Assembly (NCBI RefSeq): GCF_014203715.1 | Contig: NZ_JACHJP010000008.1 | Location: 62,001 to 126,000, forward strand | DNA: 64,000 nt | Source: Streptosporangium saharense | Lineage (GTDB): Bacteria; Actinomycetota; Actinomycetes; Streptosporangiales; Streptosporangiaceae | Reading direction: 5' to 3' | Shown here: positions 53,116 to 62,468 of the stretch, piece by piece | Numbering within the stretch: position 1 is the first letter of the stretch | How the letters are laid out: the number at the start of each line of letters is the position of its first letter | Made by a program: the position numbers and the translations under genes | Notes under the pieces: generated by a model | Database searches by the model: none | Seen by the model: only the letters and a program-made list of their open reading frames with translations | Told to the model about the DNA's origin: nothing

Positions 53116-53882
53116 GCGTGGTGGGGGACGCCGCGTTCCCACAGCATCTCGAACATGCCCACGACGGGCGTGATCCGGCGCGGGTCGGCGACGTACTCCA
53201 TCCGTCCGGTGTCGGTGCCGTCCCCGGCGGTGAAGTTGTAGGCGAGCAGTCGCGCGTCCCACAGGAAGAAGTCGGCGGCGGGGTGCGGCAGGTCAAAACA
53301 CAGGTGCCGGGGCAACCAGCGCAGTTCCTCTCCGGCCTTGACGTTGCCGTAGCTGATGGCGTGCTCCCAGCGGATGTAGTCACTGACCGGCTCGGACACG
53401 ATGCGCAGCCGCCGGAAACTCACGCCCCGGCCGGTCGCGGCTCCCACCAGAGCGATCCAGGACTGCCAGTCGTAGGAGGTGTCACCGGTGGCCTTCCAGT
53501 TCACGAACGCCGGGTCGGTGGGATCGTAGGTGTCGCGGGCCTCCAGATGCCGCACCGAGCGGACCGTACCCGCGAGTAGCTGTTCGAACGACGGCTCTCC
53601 AGGTCCCGCCTGCCCGGTCGTGTGCGTGCCGGTGAGGGCTTTGAGCAGGTCGGGTGCGAGGTTCGCCGGCGTCCAGATCGCGGTCTCGTCGTCGGCGATC
53701 GCGGTGTGTTGGGCGATTGCCGCGAGCGCGTCGGGGTCGACGACGCGTCGGCCGACCTGGACCACATCGCCGGTGCCGGGAACAACCATGATGGCGGGGC
53801 ACTTGTTGGCGGGTGAATCGTCGTCGATCCCGACGAAGTCGAGGCGCGGGGACGATCCAGCGGGCTGTTCCTGGGGATTCAT
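53100..53882 (-). CDS. DUF6879-like protein
   Basis: 260 residues from ATG at 53882, four bases after a strong GAGGAG. The C-terminal half has the DUF6879 pattern RRLRIVSEPVSDYIRWEHAI, AGEELRWLPR and DFFLWDARLLAYNF. The N-terminal part (about 1-100) is an extra segment. Proteins of this type are encoded beside XRE-DUF5753 genes and are presumed partners. Divergent from the FxLD methyltransferase gene. Confidence 0.72.
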   Translation of the reverse strand: MNPQEQPAGSSPRLDFVGIDDDSPANKCPAIMVVPGTGDVVQVGRRVVDPDALAAIAQHTAIADDETAIWTPANLAPDLLKALTGTHTTGQAGPGEPSFEQLLAGTVRSVRHLEARDTYDPTDPAFVNWKATGDTSYDWQSWIALVGAATGRGVSFRRLRIVSEPVSDYIRWEHAISYGNVKAGEELRWLPRHLCFDLPHPAADFFLWDARLLAYNFTAGDGTDTGRMEYVADPRRITPVVGMFEMLWERGVPHHAYTPV

Positions 53883-53957
53883 GGCACTCCTCTGCTGGAG
53901 GCGAATCGACGGGCCGATGCGCATTCGACCATGACCGTGGCGGGCTGCGCAGTCAAG

Positions 53958-53988
53958 GTGAGACTAAGTGCGGGTGTGAAACTCAGTG
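53958..53988. promoter_or_regulatory. Tandem 13-base direct repeats, operator-like
   Basis: GTGAGACTAAGTG (53958-53970) and GTGAAACTCAGTG (53976-53988) match at 11 of 13 positions and are spaced 18 bases start to start, in the divergent region between the DUF6879 gene and the lanthipeptide cluster. A good candidate site for the XRE regulator. Confidence 0.45.
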
Positions 53989-54374
53989 AACGTTCTGGCC
54001 TGTCTCAGCCCGGTGGCGTACTCCTATCTCGTGATTCCGTCCACAGGTGTCAGCGAGCCGGTCGCCGTAGCGATCAACCGCGTTCCACGGCACGCCTCGC
54101 CTGCGGCCACGACCATCGACGCCGATGTCACTTCCCGGGCTCGCCGCCACCATCAGACGGCGCACACGAAATGCGGATCAGATCCCAGATCTCGAATTGA
54201 ACCGTCCTAATCAACCGGCCCTCGCCACGCCAGCGGCGGATCGAGCGCCTCTCGCGCGAGGTTCTCCGAACCGACATGCCCGCTCCACCGAAGTCGATCT
54301 CTTCGGAGCTGGCACCGAACACAATGTGGCCTTCGCCGGAAGCGTGGCAGGCGCTGAACAGGGAGAGAAAGCTG

Positions 54375-55619
54375 ATGCTGAACACCACCACCGTCACCGC
54401 CCAGGAGTTGCGGGAGGCGATGGTCGACCGGATCGCCGCGAACCGGCAGGCTCTCGGCCTGAGGCTGCCGGAAGAGGTGGCGCGTGCGCTGCGGGCCGTA
54501 CCCCGGCAGTTGTTCACCGGTGATGTCCCGCTGGAGGAAGCCTACGGAGACGGCGCGATCGTCACCGTGCGCGGCGAGGACGGGCTGAATCTCAGCTCGG
54601 TGTCGGCGGCGTGGCTGCAGACCGCGATGCTCTGCCAGGCCTCCCTGAAGCCCGGCGAGCACGTCCTGGAAATAGGCAGCGGTGGCTACAACGCGGCTCT
54701 CATCGCTGAGCTGGTCGGGCCGCGCGGCTCGGTGACCACCGTCGACATCGACCCTGCCGTCACCCAGCGCGCCCGCATCTGCCTGGACGAGGCCGGATAC
54801 ACCGATGTCGAGGTCGTCTGCGCCGACGCCGCATTCGAGCTCGAACCGGGCCGCACTTTCGACGCCATCGTCGTGACGGTCGGCGTACCCGATATCTCAC
54901 CGGCGTGGTGGTCCCAGCTCGCCGCCGGTGGACGCCTGATCGTCCCGCTGCGCACCCTGGGTCTGACCCGCTCCTGGCTGCTTGAGCGCGATGGCGAAAC
55001 GCTGGTCTCCAGCGACCAGTTCACCTGTGGATTCGTGCCCCTGCGGGGCGCGGGCGCCCGGCAGGGTCTGAGCATCCCGCTGCGTGATGACCCGTCGGTG
55101 AGCCTGTGGCTGGGCGAGGACACCTCCACCAACCCAGCCGACCCGGTGCGGGATCTGACAGGAGTCCTGGATCTGCCACGCGCCAGCGCGCGGTCGGGTG
55201 TCACCTTCAGCTCGAAAGAGTCCGCCTCCGGCCAGGACATGTGGCTGGCCACGACCGTGTCTGGATTCTGCCAGGTCATCGCCGACCAAGAGGCGATCGA
55301 CGCCGACATCGTGCGCCTGACCTGGAGGTGGGGAAGCCCCGCCCGCGTTGACGTGGCGACACTGGCCTACAGAGGCACGCCGCAGCCCACAGCCGATGGC
55401 CTGCACGAGTTCGTGACCTACGCCCACGGACCCGACGCCGAGGCCGCCGCCGCATTCCTCGCCGAACAGATTGGCGCCTGGGACCACGCGGGCCGACCCA
55501 AGCCCCGCTTGCGCGTCTACCCGGCCGCGACCCCCGACGACGAGCTGGCGGAGGGGTTCCGGCTGGACAAATGGCACAGCCGCCTCGTCATCGACTTCCC
55601 GGCGGACATCGCCGGGTAG
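54375..55619 (+). CDS. FxLD-system methyltransferase (PCMT-like)
   Basis: 414 residues from ATG at 54375 (GGAGAG 8 bases upstream). The N-terminal domain is protein-L-isoaspartate methyltransferase-like: VARALRAVPRQLFTG, YGDGAIVTV, SAM motif LEIGSGG at about 98-104 and VTTVDIDP. A C-terminal domain of about 150 residues is specific to lanthipeptide-associated versions. It would methylate Asp or a backbone carboxylate of the precursor, giving aspartimide or isoaspartate as in related systems; that outcome is inferred. Confidence 0.82.
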   Translation: MLNTTTVTAQELREAMVDRIAANRQALGLRLPEEVARALRAVPRQLFTGDVPLEEAYGDGAIVTVRGEDGLNLSSVSAAWLQTAMLCQASLKPGEHVLEIGSGGYNAALIAELVGPRGSVTTVDIDPAVTQRARICLDEAGYTDVEVVCADAAFELEPGRTFDAIVVTVGVPDISPAWWSQLAAGGRLIVPLRTLGLTRSWLLERDGETLVSSDQFTCGFVPLRGAGARQGLSIPLRDDPSVSLWLGEDTSTNPADPVRDLTGVLDLPRASARSGVTFSSKESASGQDMWLATTVSGFCQVIADQEAIDADIVRLTWRWGSPARVDVATLAYRGTPQPTADGLHEFVTYAHGPDAEAAAAFLAEQIGAWDHAGRPKPRLRVYPAATPDDELAEGFRLDKWHSRLVIDFPADIAG

Positions 55620-55649
55620 CACCACCCCCGACAACCGAAAGGACCGTCG

Positions 55650-55790
55650 ATGAGCGACGACCCCGCAGGCTCCGAGGACTTCACCCTCGACGTCCGTCTC
55701 GTGAACAACGCGCCCGAACTGGCGACCACCCCCAGCGCCGACTGCACCAGCGACGGCTGCACGACCACCAAGACCGTCTACCCCTGCTGA
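55650..55790 (+). CDS. FxLD-family lanthipeptide precursor peptide
   Basis: 46 residues, ATG with AAAGGA 6 bases upstream. The leader begins MSDDPAGSEDFTLDVRLV, with FTLD as the FxLD recognition motif. The core is Thr/Ser/Cys-rich: Cys32, Cys37 and Cys46, with Thr26, Thr27, Ser29, Thr33, Ser34, Thr38-40 and Thr42 as dehydration candidates. Up to three thioether rings are possible. Asp31 and Asp35 are potential methyltransferase targets. Located between methyltransferase and LanB. Confidence 0.85.
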   Translation: MSDDPAGSEDFTLDVRLVNNAPELATTPSADCTSDGCTTTKTVYPC

Positions 55791-55856
55791 GAGTCCCGAC
55801 GGGTCGGGGTCGTTCCCGGCAGGCACCGGGAACGACCGCCCGCAGACAGGAGCAGC

Positions 55857-58787
55857 ATGGACCGACCAGCGTTCGCCGCAGTGGACGCAGTGCTCCTGCG
55901 CGCTGCGGCCTACCCCGCCGCCTTATGTCTTCCGCCCTGGCCCGACCTTGACGCCGACGAGCCCACCAACCTGCTGGCCTGGATCAACCAGGTGTGGTGT
56001 CTGGAGGGTGTCGCCCAAGCCATCGCGGTGGCCAGCCCCGACCTGGCCCACGCCCTCACCGGCCTGCACGACGGCACCCGCCCGCTGCAGCCCCAGCAGG
56101 CCCGCCGCGCCGTCGAGGCGCTGATGCGCTACCTCCTGCGATGGACGAGCAGGGCAACGCCGTTCGGAGGGTTCGCCGGGATCGCCCCAGCCGGTCTTGC
56201 CGATCACGCGTCCGTCCGCTGGGACGGGCAGCACACCAGCGTCGAACGCGCCGACGCCGCCTGGCTCGCCGACCTTGCCAGCGAGCTGGAAGCACAGCCA
56301 CAGGTGCTGCGCCGCCTGCCGGTCCAGGCGAACAACCTGGGTTTCCGGCGCGGCACCGAGTGGATCGTTCCGTGCCGGCCCCTCGCAGAAGGCGGATTCG
56401 CCGACATCGCGATCACCCTGTCGCCGCCCCTGAAACGGGCGCTTGAAGCAACGCGGGCCCCGATCGTCTTCGCGGCTCTCCTGGACAGGATGAGCCGACA
56501 GCACCCGATGGCCTCGATCGACACCATCGAGGCCATGCTGACCGAGCTGGTGGCGCTGGGAGTACTCCTGAGCGGACTCCGCCCGCCGATGACGGTCACC
56601 GACCCGGCACCGCACCTGTCCTCCGCAATTTCGGGACCGGCGACCACCGGATCCGCGACCGCCGCCCAAGCGTTGGCCGCTGCGCCGAGGCGGGCCATGG
56701 ACCTGCGTCTGGACTGCGCGGTTGCGCTCCCGCCCGCCGTGGTCAGCGCCGCTGAGCAGGCCGCGTCGCTGCTGGCCGCCCTCGGCCCCGACCGTCCAGT
56801 CTGGCGGGCGTATCACGCCGCGTTCGTGCACCGGTACGGGATCGGTACCGTCGTGCCGGTCAAGGAGGTGACCGACACCGATCGCGGGATCGGCTACCCG
56901 GCTGGCTACCGCGGCTCGGCGCCGTACCCGCCAGCCCGATGGTGCGACCGCGACCTCGTGCTCGCCCGCATCGCGCAGGAGGCCGCGCTGGAGGGCCGCC
57001 ATGAGGTGACCTTGCAGGGGAGTCTCCTGGTACGGCTGGCACCCGGCCCGCCTGCCGGACCAGTCCCGCACACCGAGCTTCGGTTCCTGCTGGACGCTGC
57101 TGCTCCAGCCGCCCTCGATTCCGGCGACTTCACCCTCTGGGTGGCGGGCGCCTCACGCCACGCCGGAACAACGGCCGGCCGGTTCCTGTACCTCCTGGAC
57201 GAGAGCGAAAGAGCCCGATTCACCAAGGCATACCGGGGCCTGCCGGTCAGCACCCCAGGCGCCGTCACACTCCAACTGTCGTGCCCACCGCTGGTCGCGC
57301 GCACCGGCCACCTGGCGCGCGTTCCCGAGCTGCTGCTGATCCTTTCGCTCGGCGAGCACCGGCCCGCAGGCGAGGCGGCATTCGACCCCGACGAACTGGC
57401 GGTGACCGCAGACACCCGCCGGTTCTACCTGGTGTCGACCAGGACCGGGCAGATCGTCGAACCGTTGCTGCCGCACGCCGTTGACCTGCGGTACGGCACC
57501 CAGCCGATGGCGCGGCTGCTCTGTGAGATCAGCACCGGCGCTTGCCGACCGTGCCGCCCGTTCTCCTGGGGCCAGGCCGCCGACGAGTTCGCCTTCCTGC
57601 CCCGCCTGCGCCACGGCCGCATCATCCTCAGCCCGGCCCGCTGGACCCTCACCGCCGATCAGCTACCCCCTCCCCGTGCGTCGGCGCCCGAATGGCGTGC
57701 CGCCTTCACCACCCTGCGGGCGGTTCGACGCGTGCCCGATCACGTCATGGCCGGTGTCGGCGACGTCGTGTTCGGCCTGGACCTCACCGAGTCGGCGCAC
57801 CTGGCGATCCTGCGCGGGCAGCTCCGCAAGGCACCCCTGCTCACCCTGACCGAGGCCGGTCAGGACTTCGGCTGGATCGACGGCCGCCCCCACGAGATCG
57901 TCATGCCGCTGGCCCGCACGACCGCCCTGCGGCCACCGGCCAGGCCGATCCGGCGACACCTCACCGCCGCGACGCCACCGCATCTGCCCGGCGCGTCCAC
58001 CTGGCTGTACGCGCAGCTGTTCGCTCACCCAGGCCGCCACAACGATCTTCTCACCGTCCACCTGCCCCGCCTGCTGTCCGGCTGGAGGGACGGACCCGCC
58101 AACGACTGGTGGTTCATCCGCGACCGCCAGCCTCAGCCCCACCTGCGGCTCCGGCTGCGCTTGCACCACCCCGACCGGTACGGGCCCGCCGCAGCAGCCC
58201 TCGCCGCATGGGCCGCCGCGCTGCGCGAGACCGGCGTCCTACGCGACCTCACCCTGGCCACCTACCAGCCCGAGACCGGCAGATTCGGACACGGTGATGC
58301 ACTCCACGCCGCCGAGACCCTCTTCGCCGCCGACTCCGCCTACACCCTTGCCCTCCTGGGCGCAGGCATCGACCCGGCAGCCGCGACAGCCGCCGGACAC
58401 CTCGGCCTCGCGACCGGTCTGCTGGGAACCGACGGCACCCGTTGGCTGATCGACCACATCGAGCACGGCGGCGGCCCCGCACTGGACCGATCCGTCCTCG
58501 CCCAAGCACACCACCTCCACCACAGCCCGCCAGCCGACCTGGCAGCCCTCGCCGCCCGGCGCCGCTGTACGCTCACCGCCTACCGCTGCCACCTGGACGA
58601 CTGCGACCTCGACGCCGCCATAACCGACCTGCTCCACCTCCACCACACCCGAATGATCGGCCTCGACCCCGACTCCGAACGGATGTGCCTGCGCCTGGCT
58701 CGGGCTCTCGCCCAGCGATCACGCCACCAGGAAAGGAGCAGACCGTGCGGCTCCACGAACGGGCACGTCACGCCGCCGACCACATAG
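55857..58787 (+). CDS. Lantibiotic dehydratase (LanB, full length)
   Basis: 976 residues. The N-terminal glutamylation domain contains LLRWTSRATPFGGFAGIA, the hallmark RxTPFG segment; the C-terminal SpaB_C elimination domain contains LPRLLSGWRDGPANDWWFIRD and PHLRLRLRL. The enzyme glutamylates Ser/Thr of the precursor using Glu-tRNA and eliminates glutamate to Dha/Dhb. AGGAG is 4 bases before ATG. Its end overlaps the LanC start. Confidence 0.92.
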   Translation: MDRPAFAAVDAVLLRAAAYPAALCLPPWPDLDADEPTNLLAWINQVWCLEGVAQAIAVASPDLAHALTGLHDGTRPLQPQQARRAVEALMRYLLRWTSRATPFGGFAGIAPAGLADHASVRWDGQHTSVERADAAWLADLASELEAQPQVLRRLPVQANNLGFRRGTEWIVPCRPLAEGGFADIAITLSPPLKRALEATRAPIVFAALLDRMSRQHPMASIDTIEAMLTELVALGVLLSGLRPPMTVTDPAPHLSSAISGPATTGSATAAQALAAAPRRAMDLRLDCAVALPPAVVSAAEQAASLLAALGPDRPVWRAYHAAFVHRYGIGTVVPVKEVTDTDRGIGYPAGYRGSAPYPPARWCDRDLVLARIAQEAALEGRHEVTLQGSLLVRLAPGPPAGPVPHTELRFLLDAAAPAALDSGDFTLWVAGASRHAGTTAGRFLYLLDESERARFTKAYRGLPVSTPGAVTLQLSCPPLVARTGHLARVPELLLILSLGEHRPAGEAAFDPDELAVTADTRRFYLVSTRTGQIVEPLLPHAVDLRYGTQPMARLLCEISTGACRPCRPFSWGQAADEFAFLPRLRHGRIILSPARWTLTADQLPPPRASAPEWRAAFTTLRAVRRVPDHVMAGVGDVVFGLDLTESAHLAILRGQLRKAPLLTLTEAGQDFGWIDGRPHEIVMPLARTTALRPPARPIRRHLTAATPPHLPGASTWLYAQLFAHPGRHNDLLTVHLPRLLSGWRDGPANDWWFIRDRQPQPHLRLRLRLHHPDRYGPAAAALAAWAAALRETGVLRDLTLATYQPETGRFGHGDALHAAETLFAADSAYTLALLGAGIDPAAATAAGHLGLATGLLGTDGTRWLIDHIEHGGGPALDRSVLAQAHHLHHSPPADLAALAARRRCTLTAYRCHLDDCDLDAAITDLLHLHHTRMIGLDPDSERMCLRLARALAQRSRHQERSRPCGSTNGHVTPPTT

Positions 58788-59923
58788 CACAGCAGTTGCA
58801 CGCGCCTCCTTCAACCGGCGTGCCCAACCCGTCCCTGACCGGCGACGGCGCTGCCGGTGTCGCGCTCCTGCACATCGAACGGGCCCTCGCCGACGGCGGC
58901 TGGGCACCTGCCGACCGCTGGCTGAACGCCGCAGTCAGCAACGGACTCTCCATCAACACCGGCGGCGGCCTCTACCACGGCGTGACCACAATCGCATTCG
59001 CGCTCCACCCCAGCAGCGCCCTTCCCGGATACGCGACCGCCCGCGCCACCTGCGACAGCGCCGTACAGACCATCACCCGCCGCAAACTCCACCGGGCCCG
59101 CCATCGCATCAGCTCAGGCCAGCGCCCCGACGTCGGCGAATACGACCTGATCAGCGGACTCACCGGTCTGGGAGCACACCTGCGCCGCCACGATCCCACC
59201 GGCGATCTCGTCGAAGACGTCCTCACCTACCTCGTGCGTCTCACCCGGCCCGTGAACGGCCTGCCCGGCTGGTGGACTGAAGCGCCACCCGGACGCGCCG
59301 AGAGCCACCCGCCCGGCGGCCACGCCAACCACGGGATCGCCCACGGCATCACCGGAGTCCTGGCGCTGCTCAGCCTCGCCTTGCGCGACGGCCTGACCGT
59401 CCCCGGCCAGCGCGAGGCCATCGAGACGATCTGCGCCTGGCTCGACACCTGGCAGCAAAACCACCATGGACACCCTTGGTGGCCCGAAACAGTGTCGCTC
59501 GATGACATCAGACGTGGCCGACCAGCACAACACCGACCGCCCCGGCCGTCCTGGTGCTACGGCACGCCGGGCATCAGCAGGGCGATGCAACTCGCCGCCC
59601 TCGCCACCGGCGACCCCGCCCGAGCCACCCTCGCCGAATCCGCCGTGATCGGCTGCCTCACCGATCCCCGCCAGACCGGGCTGATCATCGACCGCGGTCT
59701 CTGCCATGGCGCCGCCGGCCTCCACATGACCGTCGCCAGCATCGCCGCCGACACCTCCACACCACTCCTCGACACCGCGAACCTGCTTCTGCGCCAACGC
59801 GTCCACCCAGCCGAGCCGACCGGGTTCCTCACCGGCAGCGCCGGGCACGCCCTCGCCCTGCACGCCTTCGCCGCCCGCAAGCCACCCGCGACGACCTGGG
59901 ACACCGCCATGCTCCTGCGCTGA
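58745..59923 (+). CDS. Lanthionine synthetase C-like cyclase (LanC)
   Basis: 392 residues from GTG at 58745 (AAAGGAG 6 bases upstream), inside the last 43 bases of the LanB gene. Zinc ligands and catalytic His of LanC are visible: HANHGIAHGITG, SWCYGTPG and GLCHGAAG. It adds Cys thiols to dehydrated residues to form lanthionine rings. Confidence 0.92.
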   Translation: MRLHERARHAADHIAQQLHAPPSTGVPNPSLTGDGAAGVALLHIERALADGGWAPADRWLNAAVSNGLSINTGGGLYHGVTTIAFALHPSSALPGYATARATCDSAVQTITRRKLHRARHRISSGQRPDVGEYDLISGLTGLGAHLRRHDPTGDLVEDVLTYLVRLTRPVNGLPGWWTEAPPGRAESHPPGGHANHGIAHGITGVLALLSLALRDGLTVPGQREAIETICAWLDTWQQNHHGHPWWPETVSLDDIRRGRPAQHRPPRPSWCYGTPGISRAMQLAALATGDPARATLAESAVIGCLTDPRQTGLIIDRGLCHGAAGLHMTVASIAADTSTPLLDTANLLLRQRVHPAEPTGFLTGSAGHALALHAFAARKPPATTWDTAMLLR

Positions 59924-59941
59924 TAGCGAAGGGACTCACCC

Positions 59942-60814
59942 ATGCGACCTGACGGAGACTGGCACCAGGCCAACCTCACCTTCACTGACCCTGGCGACGC
60001 CGAACACCTCGTGGCAACCCACATCGCCCCCGCCCTGCGCGACGCCGAGACAGGTGGAGCCGTCACCTGCTGGTGGTTCACCCGCAAACGACAATGGAGA
60101 ATCCGGTACCGGGCCACCAGCGACGCAGCAGCCGACACCGTCTGGGCAGCGGTCACCGCATCGGGCCCATGGTCGGCGACCGCCAGCGTCTACGAGCCCG
60201 AAACGCACGCCTTCGGCGGCAGTGCAGGCATGCATGCCGCCCACGCCCTGTTCCACGCCGACAGCCACCACATCCTCAACCACGCCCACGACCGCGGCGA
60301 CCGGCGGGAACTCACCATCCTGCTATGCACCGCGATGATGCGGGCCGCCGGACTCGACTGGTTCGAACAGGGCGACATCTGGGCCTGCATCGCCGACCTC
60401 CGGCCACCAGCAGATCTACCCGCCCCCACCCGATGGGCCTGCTTCAAAACCGCCACCCGGAGGCTGCTCACCGCCGACACCCGCCCTCTGCGCGCCAGCG
60501 GATCCCTGACCTACGCCGCCGACCGGTTCACCGCCTTCGAACAGGCCGGTACCACCCTGGAAGAACTCAACCGCGACGGTGCCCTGACCCGGGGCCTGCG
60601 CGCGGTCATCGCCCACCACATCGTCTTCGCCTGGAATCGACTCGGCCTCCCCACACCAACACAGGCAGCCATCGCCCAAGCCGCCAAAGAGGTCATCCTC
60701 GACGAACCATCCCAGCAACAGGTCCGACCAACAGCGCTGTGTCGCCTTTGTTCAACAGGGGGAACCTCACCGCGGGCAGTGCGCGATGGCCAGCCCGACC
60801 GGACGCTCTCCTGA
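59942..60814 (+). CDS. Thiopeptide-type bacteriocin biosynthesis protein (SpaB_C-like)
   Basis: 290 residues: WHQANLTFTD, WWFTRKRQWRIRYR and ETHAFGGSAGMHAAHALFHADSHH follow the stand-alone SpaB_C/TIGR03891 pattern. As LanB already has a C-terminal elimination domain, this is a second copy, perhaps for a different eliminated or adduct-forming site. AAGGGA precedes the ATG. Last gene of the cluster. Confidence 0.85.
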   Translation: MRPDGDWHQANLTFTDPGDAEHLVATHIAPALRDAETGGAVTCWWFTRKRQWRIRYRATSDAAADTVWAAVTASGPWSATASVYEPETHAFGGSAGMHAAHALFHADSHHILNHAHDRGDRRELTILLCTAMMRAAGLDWFEQGDIWACIADLRPPADLPAPTRWACFKTATRRLLTADTRPLRASGSLTYAADRFTAFEQAGTTLEELNRDGALTRGLRAVIAHHIVFAWNRLGLPTPTQAAIAQAAKEVILDEPSQQQVRPTALCRLCSTGGTSPRAVRDGQPDRTLS

Positions 60815-61243
60815 GGAACGCCTCCCGTGTCCTCACGCACAGGACCCCGCGGCCGTGTGTCAGCGCCAGGGCCTTGCGAAAGGTGAGCGGTTAGGTGTCG
60901 AAGGCGCCGGTCTGGTCACTACGGTGATCGGGCCGCGCACCTTCATCTTGGGGTCGGCGTGGTAGCGGTACCGCCGCTGACTAAGTCGGTCAGGCAGCTC
61001 GGCCAGTCCTCCCAGGAGACTACGGGTCTGTCGATCGTGGTCCCGGCCGAATCGTTGACCTAGCCGAGCCTCGCCCGCGATGCCCCTCCAGCGGCGGCTG
61101 GTCAATCCAGCCCACCGCACGGGTCACCGCAGGGCCTCGACCATCGAGGCGCGGAAGTGGCAACGATGACCCCGGCCCAACTTCGCCATTCTGAGGTACG
61201 GCCCGCAGCTCGCGGTGTGTGTTTGCGACCCCCGTGGGCTGGA
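60815..61243. other. Gene-free stretch before CRISPR array B
   Basis: About 430 bases with frames interrupted by stops. Leftward frames show arginine-rich fragments that could be a decayed transposase, but no domain can be named. CAGGGCCTTGCGAAAGG near 60868 is similar to a segment near 62351, so a small dispersed repeat may exist. Confidence 0.35.
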
Positions 61244-61403
61244 GTCGTGAACCCTTCAGGGTGATGAGCGACCCAGAAATGATGGCCGACCCCGGGCCGA
61301 CATCGCGCGTTGCGAACCCTTCAGGGTGATGAGCGACGCGTCGGCTGGCAGCGCTGTAGCTAAGCCCTGATCATGTTGCGAACCCTTCAGGGTGATGAGC
61401 GAC
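61244..61403 (-). CRISPR. Two-spacer orphan CRISPR array, locus B
   Basis: Three 29-base repeats at 61244-61272, 61309-61337 and 61375-61403, separated by unrelated spacers of 36 and 37 bases. The central 24 bases are identical in all three (AACCCTTCAGGGTGATGAGC and flanks). The left copy differs at two positions, as expected for the leader-distal end. Leftward, the repeat starts GTCGCTCATC and ends TTCGCAAC, like many type I/III repeats, and is unlike the I-E repeat at 36312. No cas genes are adjacent. Confidence 0.82.
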
Positions 61404-61620
61404 CCGAGGGTAAAGTCCCAGGTCAAGTAGGGCCGGACGGGGGGTGGGGCGGACTGATTCTGCGGCGGCCCGGCGGTTGTGCAGAGGTGCAGGTCAGAGC
61501 GTTGATCATCTTTGGGTACGGCTCGGCGTATGAAGCTCTGTCCATGATGACGGGCTCGTGGGGCAGAAGTCGAATGTTCCGAGCTTCGCATCATCCGTAA
61601 AGGTGTCCTGTCTGAAGACG
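61404..61620 (-). promoter_or_regulatory. Leader-like flank of CRISPR locus B
   Basis: Sequence to the right of the leader-proximal repeat. It shares two blocks with locus A (AAGTCCCA region and the TTGATCA..TT.GGGTACGG block at 61502-61521), separated here by about 50 more bases. It probably carries the array promoter, directed leftward. Confidence 0.5.
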
Positions 61621-61663
61621 TCGGGTTCTCTTCTTTTCTCGGGCGGGTGGGTGTGGTGAGGAT

Positions 61664-62218
61664 GTGTCCCTGAGCCAGGTGGAGATGAGCCGTCTCGGCC
61701 CCGGGGGCACTCGGGAGCATTTCGATGAGATTCAGCGGGTCTACGCTGTCGTGTTCCCCGGCTACGACCTGGAGGATCACAGGCGGCGGACTTTCCGGCA
61801 GATCGAGTCGGCCGGATTCGAGGCGGTCACAGTGCGGGAGAACGGTGTGCTGGTTGGCTTCGCCTACGGTCTGCCGCTCTCGGCACGCTCGACCTGGTGG
61901 GAGGGGCTCTGGCCGCCCCCGCCTGATGGGTTCGCCGTCGAGACCGGGCGGCGGACGTTCGCGGTGATTGATCTGGCGGTGCTGCCGTCCCATCGAGGCC
62001 ACGGGCTCGGCAGGCGTCTGATAGATGGGCTGCTCAGCTCGCGTTCCGAGGAGCGGGCGACGCTGGCCACCGTCCTGGACAACCAGCAAACGCAGCGCAT
62101 GTACGAACGATGGGGATGGAAGCCGATAGGCCAGACCCCAGGGGTCGAAGGCGAGACCGCAGAGGCGTTCGACCTTCACATGATCGCCCTACGCCCTGAG
62201 GCGGCGACCAGTTCCTGA
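61664..62218 (+). CDS. GNAT-family N-acetyltransferase
   Basis: 184 residues. FAVIDLAVLPSHRGHGLGRRLIDGLL is the acetyl-CoA motif A (R-G-x-G-x-G-x-x), followed by NQQTQRMYERWGWK. The start is GTG at 61664; an ATG at 61685 preceded directly by GGTGGAG is an alternative. Its 5' end lies about 45 bases from the CRISPR leader-like block. Substrate unknown. Confidence 0.78.
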   Translation: MSLSQVEMSRLGPGGTREHFDEIQRVYAVVFPGYDLEDHRRRTFRQIESAGFEAVTVRENGVLVGFAYGLPLSARSTWWEGLWPPPPDGFAVETGRRTFAVIDLAVLPSHRGHGLGRRLIDGLLSSRSEERATLATVLDNQQTQRMYERWGWKPIGQTPGVEGETAEAFDLHMIALRPEAATSS

Positions 62219-62468
62219 TAGTCAGCCACCGCATGCGCAACTTGTTCGCCCACGGGAACCGCTTCAAGGACCTCATCGGCCAGATGCGTCACCATGGTCG
62301 TCCGCTGCCCGGCTGTGCAAGTAGTGCAAGCCCCCGGTGTCGGATCAGCACCAGGGGCCTTGCAGGAAGCGAACCGTCAGGCGTCGAGAACATCGGTTCT
62401 ATGGGCCGCTGAACGAGTACCGCCGAGTGGGGTGAACGCCGGGCCAGGTGGTTTTCGGAGATGGGTGG

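Noticed and set aside
58442..58744. N-terminal extension of LanC
   Set aside because: Pro/Arg-rich out-of-frame translation of the LanB 3' end; GTG at 58745 has a proper AAAGGAG site.
60860..61120. Leftward 86-residue frame, transposase-like at first sight
   Set aside because: Basic, low-complexity translation without catalytic residues or terminal repeats; support is too weak to call it a gene or IS.
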